Source of the DNA: DATFAS01 sp035254305
GTDB lineage: Bacteria; Bacillota; Bacilli; Aneurinibacillales; RAOX-1
Reading direction: 5' to 3'
Assembly (NCBI GenBank): GCA_035254305.1
Contig: DATFAS010000192.1
Coordinates: 1-48,553 of the forward strand
DNA: 48,553 bases
This document shows positions 42,847 to 48,553 of the stretch, piece after piece. The position numbers and the translations under genes were made by a program. The notes beneath the pieces are model-generated. The model did not search any database. It had not been told where the DNA came from and saw only the letters and a program-made list of their open reading frames with translations. Each line of letters begins with the position of its first letter. The first letter of the stretch is position 1.

Positions 42847-42875
42847 ACTATAACATATGTAATTTCCAAAAGCAA
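42847..42875 (-). promoter_or_regulatory. Sigma-A promoter of rpsB
   Basis: On the minus strand TTGCTT (42870-42875), a 17-base spacer, and TATAGT (42847-42852). It lies between the che-block terminator and rpsB, with a leader of about 115 bases. Confidence 0.7.
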
Positions 42876-42915
42876 TATAGAAGACAACAGGATTCATATT
42901 TCTTCACGATAAATA

Positions 42916-42937
42916 AGCGTGGAATGGATTCCACGCT
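42916..42937 (-). terminator. Terminator of the chemotaxis block
   Basis: AGCGTGGAAT and ATTCCACGCT, a perfect 10-bp dyad separated by two bases, followed on the minus strand by TATTTATC. It lies about 55 bases after the stop of the 97-residue gene and just before the rpsB promoter. Confidence 0.72.
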
Positions 42938-42993
42938 GAAAGCTAGCACTAATCCTAATAAAATTTTTACTACTTATTGACTTATTTAAAAAA

Positions 42994-43287
42994 CTAGAGG
43001 GAAATATCTAAATGGGTTCCTAGGGTTGGGTCTTTAAGCTTTTCTTTTTTCTTCTTTGACCCCTTATTTTTAGGATGCTGTTTTTGATCGCGGTGGGATT
43101 TCTGCCCATTCCTTACATTTTCCTTTGATTCTGATTCGTTACAACGTTTCCGATCTATTTCTTGTTGTTTATGATTTAAGAGTGCTGTGTCTACTAGATC
43201 TTCCTCGGGCTTATGATGGATTTGGCTTTGAGCTCTTTCCATATCTATGGGCTTATTCATAGCGATTTGTAAATCAACAGGTTTCAT
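42994..43287 (-). CDS. Small charged protein at the end of the che block (97 residues)
   Basis: Function unknown. MKPVDLQIAMNK at the start, a very charged Lys/Gln/Asp-rich middle (a KKKKEKLKD stretch near residue 80), and HLDISL at the C-terminus. From memory, small proteins with a similar opening and an '-IDISL'-type ending sit near sigD in Brevibacillus/Paenibacillus flagellar operons, so it may be a conserved member of that locus. No membrane segment. GAGGGGG lies eight bases before the ATG. In B. subtilis the place after cheD is held by sigD and swrB. Confidence 0.75.
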   Translation of the reverse strand: MKPVDLQIAMNKPIDMERAQSQIHHKPEEDLVDTALLNHKQQEIDRKRCNESESKENVRNGQKSHRDQKQHPKNKGSKKKKEKLKDPTLGTHLDISL

Positions 43288-43382
43288 AAACCTATCCCCC
43301 TCAGCTTCTCCCTATCCTTACACATACCTTCACCCTAAGCAAAAAGAAAAATGGAAATCTCTATACTAATATATTCCGATTA

Positions 43383-43865
43383 CTACATTTCCTTGACACC
43401 TTGATTTACCGTTCTAACTTGTAGTAAACCCGTCGTACAATCGATTTCAATCGTCCGTCCCCAGTTACCGCCGGTATCTTCTACTACAATCCGGATATTC
43501 TCCTTGTGTAACGCCTCCTTACATGCTTCCACATTGCGAGGGCCTATTCGCATGATATCACTCGATGATGAAAAGGCAAACATTTGAGATCCACCAGCCA
43601 TTTTAGCGATTAATCTCCGGGGATTTGCCCCCAATTTAATCATTCCTTCAATCAGCTTAGGAATAGCAGTATCAGCATATTTGGCATAGTTAATTTCCCC
43701 TTTTCCCAGTGAGGAAGAAGGAAGCATAACGTGAGCCATCCCTCCAATTTTTACAACAGCATCGTATAAAGTTACCCCAACACAAGAACCTAGTCCAGTC
43801 GTTCTGATTCTGTTTGGAGATGAGGCTACATTTAAATCAGCCATACCTACTTTGATTATGTTCAT
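43383..43865 (-). CDS. cheD: Chemoreceptor glutamine deamidase CheD
   Basis: Deamidates glutamines in chemoreceptors and partners with CheC in CheY-P control. It has 160 residues. The catalytic cysteine is Cys28 in GLGSCVGV and the catalytic histidine is His45 in GGMAHVMLP. Its ATG overlaps the cheC TGA by four bases. Confidence 0.97.
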   Translation of the reverse strand: MNIIKVGMADLNVASSPNRIRTTGLGSCVGVTLYDAVVKIGGMAHVMLPSSSLGKGEINYAKYADTAIPKLIEGMIKLGANPRRLIAKMAGGSQMFAFSSSSDIMRIGPRNVEACKEALHKENIRIVVEDTGGNWGRTIEIDCTTGLLQVRTVNQGVKEM

Positions 43866-44476
43866 TCTACCGGCACTCCCAAAGCGGAGAATACTTTCTC
43901 CAAAGATTCTGGGTCAGGAAGTAAAAAGAAGTGACCCTCCACCAATTCTTTATCTTCCAAAAACACCGTATCTATGGCCAAAGCATAATCCCCCAATTGT
44001 CCCATTTCAATTAAACCAAAACTTAATATTGCTCCTGCCATATCGATGGCAAGTGAGGGTACAGATGGCTGCATATTTAAGTTTGTAAAGTCAGCGAGTG
44101 AGGTAAGATATGAGCCAATTAAGATATTTCCGATTTCACTAAGTGCGGAGATCTCCATCTCAGAAAAACCATGCTCTGATGGTTCAATCCCCATCATCTG
44201 TTTGATTAGGCTTTTAGCCGATTCAATACTCATGATAAAAAACATATTTCCAGGAACATCACCGATTATTCTCAGATAAACACTAACGACAACATTTTCT
44301 GCTCCACCAACAAATTCGGCAATATCATCAAATCCTACAATTTTAACGAGTGGAACCAACATATCAATTTCTTTTGAAATAAGCTTAGATAGAGCAGTCG
44401 CTGCATTTCCAGCTCCAATATTTCCCACTTCTTTAAGGACATCAAATTGCATCTCGCCAAATCGAAACATTTTCAT
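43862..44476 (-). CDS. cheC: CheY-P phosphatase CheC
   Basis: Dephosphorylates CheY-P; activated by CheD. It has 204 residues. Two conserved phosphatase helices are visible: FDVLKEVGNIGAGNAATALS near residue 12 and ISALSEIGNILIGSYLTSL near residue 108, each with the E...N pair. ATG preceded by GAGGAG; it begins three bases after the cheW stop and overlaps cheD. Confidence 0.97.
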   Translation of the reverse strand: MKMFRFGEMQFDVLKEVGNIGAGNAATALSKLISKEIDMLVPLVKIVGFDDIAEFVGGAENVVVSVYLRIIGDVPGNMFFIMSIESAKSLIKQMMGIEPSEHGFSEMEISALSEIGNILIGSYLTSLADFTNLNMQPSVPSLAIDMAGAILSFGLIEMGQLGDYALAIDTVFLEDKELVEGHFFLLPDPESLEKVFSALGVPVE

Positions 44477-44479
44477 ATA

Positions 44480-44959
44480 TCATTTCTCCTCAAGCTGCTC
44501 CAATTCCTGAAGCTCTTCAACATTCAAGATACGATCCATATTTAGTAGAATTAAAAGCCTTCTTTCTAATTTTGCAATCCCTCTTAGATAGACTGCTTCA
44601 ATCCCCCCAATCACGCTTGGCGGAGGCTCAATGGCTTGCACTGGTATATCGATGACATCATTGGCTGAATCAACAATAAGCCCTACATCTAAACCCGCAA
44701 CGGAAACAACAATGATTCTCATACTATCTGTATAATCTGTTTCGATAAGGCCAAAACGCCCTCTTAGTTCGATAATCGGTATAACGGAACCCCTGAGGTT
44801 AATGATTCCTTTAACGAAAGGAGGTGTTTTTGGTAAACGGGTAATCTGCTGCAAACGTTCAATCGATTTTACTTGACCGACATCTACACCGTACTCCTCA
44901 TCTCCTAATCGAAACACGATTACCTTTAGGTCATGAATGATTTCGCTTTGATTCTGCAT
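44480..44959 (-). CDS. cheW: Chemotaxis coupling protein CheW
   Basis: Links CheA to the chemoreceptors. It has 159 residues from the ATG at 44959, preceded by AGGAGG ten bases upstream; ten extra in-frame codons are leader. Typical segments: KVIVFRLGDEEYGVDVGQVKSIE, PFVKGIINLRGSVIPIIELRGRFG, and DVGLIVDSANDVIDI. It lies about 70 bases after cheA and three bases before cheC. Confidence 0.96.
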   Translation of the reverse strand: MQNQSEIIHDLKVIVFRLGDEEYGVDVGQVKSIERLQQITRLPKTPPFVKGIINLRGSVIPIIELRGRFGLIETDYTDSMRIIVVSVAGLDVGLIVDSANDVIDIPVQAIEPPPSVIGGIEAVYLRGIAKLERRLLILLNMDRILNVEELQELEQLEEK

Positions 44960-45031
44960 TCCCAATAAACCTCCTAGTTTATGCTCCAAGTCAGGGATTA
45001 TTGCTTGATCTAAGGAAAGTTTGTTTTATCC

Positions 45032-47062
45032 TTATTTAATCAATGAGTTACAATCAATAATAAGAGCAACCTGACCGTTTCCAAGGATTGTCGCCCCTGA
45101 AATTGCGAATACATTCACTAAATACTTCCCTAACGATTTTAATACAATCTCTTGCTGCCCAATAAAGGAGTCCACAACCAATCCCGCCATCTTATCTCCT
45201 TTACGAACGATAACGACAGATATTTCATCATGTGATTTCGTTTCATCAATTGGAACGTGGAAAATATTCTTAAGTGAAACCAACGGTACAACTCTTCCAC
45301 GAAAATCAATGACATCCTGCTGATGTGCTCGCATGATTTGATCTTTCTTGAATACTGCTGTTTCGATTATTGAACTTAAAGGTACCGCATATTTTTCATT
45401 TTCAACCTGAACCAGCATAGCTGAAATGATAGAAAGAGTAAGAGGTAACTGGATCAGGAAGGTGGTTCCTTTGCCCGGAATGGAGTCTACACCAACTGAC
45501 CCCCCTAATGATTCAATTTTAGTCTTCACAACATCAAGGCCTACGCCACGACCTGAAATATCGGAAATTTTCTCTGCAGTGCTAAATCCAGAAGCAAACA
45601 AAAGTTCAAAAACTTGTTTATCTGATAGCATAGCAGCCTGCTGATCATTAACAATTCCTTTTTCTAAAGCTTTATTTAAGACCCGCGTACGATTGATACC
45701 ACTACCATCATCTCGGACCTCGATAAACACATGATTTCCGCTATGATAAGCCTTTAATAGAACGGTTCCTACTTCATCCTTTCCGGTTTTCATTCGTTCT
45801 TCCGCAGATTCAATCCCGTGGTCTAAAGAATTTCGTAGAAGGTGGACCAATGGGTCCCCAATTTCATCGATAACCGTACGATCAAGCTCAGTTTCAGCAC
45901 CTTCAACAATTAAGTTTATCTTTTTATTTAGGTCCTTGGCCAAATCTCTAATCATTCTCGGGAATCGATTAAATACCTGCTCAACAGGTACCATCCGCAT
46001 ATTTAAAATGATATTCTGCAGATCACCAGAGATACGACTCATGTGCTCTACTGTTTCGTTTAATGGACCATTTCCTAGCTCGCGTGATAATTGTTCTAGT
46101 CTTCCACGATCAATAACCAATTCACTAAATAAATTCATCAAAATATCTAAACGTTCAATGTCAACCCGTATGGTTTTACCGGTTGATACCTTCTTCATAG
46201 CCGAAGACTTATCTTGACTCTGTTCGGGCCCACGCTGTGGAGTACGTTCATTTGAAGGCTTATTCGAAACTTCTTCACTCTTCTCTGAATCATTCGCTAT
46301 TTCTACCTTAATATCTATTGGGAGAACCTCAACAGATTCTATTTCTGAAACTCCTTGAACAATTCTTTCAATTTCTTCGATACTCTTCTTCGTAACGAGA
46401 ATAACTTCAAAAGTCTTATCGAATTTCTCTTGCTCTAGCTCTTCCACAGAAGGCACAGATTTAATAATTTCTCCACTAGATTCAAGTTGATCAAATACCA
46501 TATATGCCCTAGCAGCCTTTAGAACGCAATCTTCACGAACCGTTGTTTTAATCGAAAATACACCGTGTCCTGATTCAATCGATTGTACAATAACAGTATG
46601 CTGGTAATCATCAAATTCCATTTCTATAGCTTGAGTTTCTTGCTTTACCTGATCTGATCCTGTATTTACCGTGCTGCTTGGTTCACCAGAGATGATTTTC
46701 TTTAACTCACCCACCATTGCTTTAACATCGTAACGACCATCGCCACCTTCTATAATGGATACAACAATGGATTCAAGTATATCTACACACTTAAAAGTAA
46801 CATCCATAATTCTAGGCTGAACAGTTAACTTAGCATTACGGATTAAATCTAGAACATTCTCCATTTCATGGGTGAGTGTAGCCATATCCTCAAAGCCCAT
46901 GGTTGCCGCCATACCCTTTAATGTATGAGCAGATCGAAAGATTTCATTAACGATACTTAAACTTGTAGGATCACTTTCAAGATTTAAGAGATTTTCATTG
47001 ATCGCCTGCAAGTGTTCTTTAGATTCTTCTATAAACATATCAAGATATTGATTCATTTCCAT
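45032..47062 (-). CDS. cheA: Chemotaxis histidine kinase CheA
   Basis: Receptor-linked kinase that phosphorylates CheY and CheB. It has 676 residues. In order: HPt domain with the phosphorylated His46 in SAHTLKGM; a P2 region around residues 150-255; a charged linker with dimerisation helices (VDIERLDILMNLFSELVIDRG); the ATPase (N box LVHLLRNSLDHGIESAE, G boxes VRDDGSGI and DISGRGVGLDVVK); and a CheW-like C-terminal domain. The opening MEMNQYLDMFIEESKEHL resembles B. subtilis CheA. It follows cheB with 39 bases between them. Confidence 0.97.
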   Translation of the reverse strand: MEMNQYLDMFIEESKEHLQAINENLLNLESDPTSLSIVNEIFRSAHTLKGMAATMGFEDMATLTHEMENVLDLIRNAKLTVQPRIMDVTFKCVDILESIVVSIIEGGDGRYDVKAMVGELKKIISGEPSSTVNTGSDQVKQETQAIEMEFDDYQHTVIVQSIESGHGVFSIKTTVREDCVLKAARAYMVFDQLESSGEIIKSVPSVEELEQEKFDKTFEVILVTKKSIEEIERIVQGVSEIESVEVLPIDIKVEIANDSEKSEEVSNKPSNERTPQRGPEQSQDKSSAMKKVSTGKTIRVDIERLDILMNLFSELVIDRGRLEQLSRELGNGPLNETVEHMSRISGDLQNIILNMRMVPVEQVFNRFPRMIRDLAKDLNKKINLIVEGAETELDRTVIDEIGDPLVHLLRNSLDHGIESAEERMKTGKDEVGTVLLKAYHSGNHVFIEVRDDGSGINRTRVLNKALEKGIVNDQQAAMLSDKQVFELLFASGFSTAEKISDISGRGVGLDVVKTKIESLGGSVGVDSIPGKGTTFLIQLPLTLSIISAMLVQVENEKYAVPLSSIIETAVFKKDQIMRAHQQDVIDFRGRVVPLVSLKNIFHVPIDETKSHDEISVVIVRKGDKMAGLVVDSFIGQQEIVLKSLGKYLVNVFAISGATILGNGQVALIIDCNSLIK

Positions 47063-47101
47063 TTTTTAAGGACCCCCTGGATCATTTGATCAAAAGTATG
47101 A

Positions 47102-48208
47102 CTAGCAGTTCAATTCCTTTGCAAGATATGGACCAATTTGGTGAAGTGGCAGGACCCTATCGATCTTCCCAGATTGTATTGCAGCCCTAGGCATCCCAAA
47201 AACCACACAAGTACTTTCATCTTCTGCAATAGATTCCTTGCATCCTGTAGATTTGAGTGCCTCCATTCCTTTCGTTCCATCACTACCCATGCCAGTCATA
47301 ATAATGGCATACTTACTCCGATGATGGATTCTTGCAGCTGATTCAAATAATGTGTCCACTGAAGGTCTATGACCACCCCTTGGTTCATTTTTGTTGAGGG
47401 AGATCAAGAGGCGACCGTCTACACTTTTCTTTAGTTCCATATGAAAATCACCTGGAGCAATGTAGGCCATCCCTGTCTCAATAGGCATACCATCTTCTGC
47501 TTCACAAACCCGGATTGCACATAATGAATCCAAACGTTGAGATAATGATTTTGTAAAACCAGGAGGCATATGTTGAACAATTAAAATGGCCCCTGGTATA
47601 TTAGCTGGGATCGAAGTCAACAAGGTTTGTAATGCTTTAGGTCCTCCTGTTGAGGTTCCTACAAGAATTATATTAGAAATGTTCGAATCACCTTTGGTTG
47701 TTAACCTTTGATTCACATTATTTTCATTTTTTTTTGCTAAATAAGAAGCGGATATTTTCGGCTCACTCTTTGGAATAATCGTACTTGGAATGACGGTCCG
47801 ATTTATCCTTGCTCTAGAAGCAGCCTTCACCTTCTGGACTAACTGCTCTTGTACCTTATGAATATCTAAAGAAATTGCCCCTGAAGGTTTGGGAACAAAA
47901 TCAACTGCTCCTAATTCTAGGGCTCGAATTGTTTCACTAGCACCCTCCTGCGTTAGACTGCTTAACATCACTACAGGAACAGGATGATTCTTCATTAGAT
48001 ATTGCAAAGCATCAAGACCATTCATTACAGGCATTTCTATGTCAAGAGTAACAACATCTGGTGCTAGTTCCTTGACTTTGTTAACTCCTTCCATTCCGTT
48101 CTTAGCCTTTTCTATTACTTCAATTGAAGGATCTTCGGACAACAGGTCTGAAACCATCTTTCTCATGAAAGCAGAATCGTCAACAACCAACACCCTGATT
48201 TTAGTCAT
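47102..48208 (-). CDS. cheB: Protein-glutamate methylesterase/deamidase CheB
   Basis: Adapts chemoreceptors by removing methyl groups, activated by phosphorylation. It has 368 residues. The receiver domain has the acidic pair Asp10-Asp11 and the phosphorylation site Asp56 in TLDIEMPVMNG. The esterase domain has the nucleophile Ser in VGTSTGGPKAL, His in VQHMPPGF, and Asp in GMGSDGTKG. It is the first gene of the visible che block; upstream lies a 345-base gap, so a promoter may start there. Confidence 0.97.
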   Translation of the reverse strand: MTKIRVLVVDDSAFMRKMVSDLLSEDPSIEVIEKAKNGMEGVNKVKELAPDVVTLDIEMPVMNGLDALQYLMKNHPVPVVMLSSLTQEGASETIRALELGAVDFVPKPSGAISLDIHKVQEQLVQKVKAASRARINRTVIPSTIIPKSEPKISASYLAKKNENNVNQRLTTKGDSNISNIILVGTSTGGPKALQTLLTSIPANIPGAILIVQHMPPGFTKSLSQRLDSLCAIRVCEAEDGMPIETGMAYIAPGDFHMELKKSVDGRLLISLNKNEPRGGHRPSVDTLFESAARIHHRSKYAIIMTGMGSDGTKGMEALKSTGCKESIAEDESTCVVFGMPRAAIQSGKIDRVLPLHQIGPYLAKELNC

Positions 48209-48553
48209 TCATTTCACCTACCATCCGGTATTTCCTCTTGATATGTTTCATTATTCATGCCAAATACCTTTTCAATTAAACCTTGAACATTTATTACTTT
48301 CAGAACAAAAGGTAACTATGTACAAAATTCCTTATATTAAGGAAGGACACCGATCATTTTTTATAACTTGAGAACATAACTACTTTATTCAATGAAATGG
48401 GTTACTCTACTTCTGTGTTATTTTCAACAAAAAATGACTTAATTCCTGCTATATTCCCCAAATAATTTGTTTAACAAATAAGGGAAATTACTAGTAGACT
48501 TCCTCGCATAATATAATATTATATTATGCTATCCTTGATGATAGTTCTAACCT
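48209..48553 (-). promoter_or_regulatory. 345-base AT-rich region upstream of cheB with three dyads
   Basis: I see no gene here. Three near-perfect inverted repeats stand out: TTCCTTA-TAT-TAAGGAA (48328-48344), ATTTGTT-T-AACAAAT (48465-48479), and a 24-base perfect palindrome of half-site GCATAATATAAT (48506-48529). No strong sigma-A promoter was found; TTGAAA...TAATGA at 16 bases is weak. SigD-type boxes were not identified. The three dyads may be operators or terminators of an upstream gene beyond the window. Confidence 0.5.

Noticed and set aside
48388..48515. Short minus-strand peptide frames just upstream of the cheB gap, possible tail of an upstream gene (ending in VENNTEVE)
   Set aside because: The frame is broken by a stop after a dozen codons, has no family similarity and sits among AT-rich dyads. 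I could not tell it from chance.
1..48553. CRISPR arrays, insertion sequences, tRNA or rRNA genes, prophage genes
   Set aside because: No regularly spaced repeats, transposase-like frames, cloverleaf sequences or phage structural genes were found on either strand.

Overview
The window is a chromosomal segment from a low-GC, endospore-forming, chemotactic Firmicute of the order Bacillales. The evidence is the spoVF (dipicolinate synthase) genes, SpoIIIE, TepA/YlzJ, PolC, RNase J and a CheC/CheD chemotaxis set, in an order close to the Bacillus subtilis dnaE-independent 'polC to spoIIIE' region. Several local differences (an NrnA-type gene between rbfA and truB, no ylxP, no sigD after cheD) point away from B. 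subtilis itself and suggest a Paenibacillus/Brevibacillus-like lineage. That placement is inference. All 45 genes I accept lie on the minus strand, so genes are read from high to low coordinates. I found no tRNA, rRNA, CRISPR array, insertion sequence or prophage.

Layout in transcription order: 48208-42994 is a chemotaxis block (cheB, cheA, cheW, cheC, cheD, then a 97-residue conserved-looking protein). 42725-39459 holds translation and envelope genes (rpsB, tsf, pyrH, frr, uppS). 38662-33728 continues with cdsA, dxr, rseP and proS, followed by the large polC (33492-29203). 28984-21004 is the rimP-nusA-rnpM-ylxQ-infB-rbfA-nrnA-truB-ribF transcription/translation block, with a clear sigma-A promoter and a leader hairpin before rimP. 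20815-17736 has two small unknown genes, rpsO and pnp. 17618-14434 has ylxY, mlpA, dut and ymxH. 14284-9544 is the diaminopimelate/dipicolinate block (dpaA, dpaB, asd, dapG, dapA). 9172-229 has rnjB, tepA, ylzJ, spoIIIE, ymfF, ymfH and a short-chain dehydrogenase (ymfI).

Functionally the segment joins RNA metabolism (RNase J, PNPase, NrnA, RnpM, NusA), ribosome assembly and translation factors, isoprenoid/phospholipid/undecaprenyl synthesis (Dxr, CdsA, UppS), membrane proteolysis (RseP), replication (PolC), chemotaxis, and sporulation (DpaAB making dipicolinic acid, SpoIIIE moving DNA into the forespore, TepA, YlxY, YmxH, MlpA).

The least expected signal is a dispersed intergenic element present four times (988-1069, 9230-9313, 33556-33672, 41921-41980), always on the strand of the genes and always between an upstream gene's terminator and the start of the next gene (ymfI, rnjB, polC, tsf). 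In all four copies two separated arms can pair into a roughly 10-bp stem. Base changes between copies mostly keep the pairing, and a short U-rich stretch follows. I cannot match it to a named RNA family. The other points worth a second look are the missing sigD, the two small genes placed before rpsO, and the attenuator-like leader of the nusA operon.
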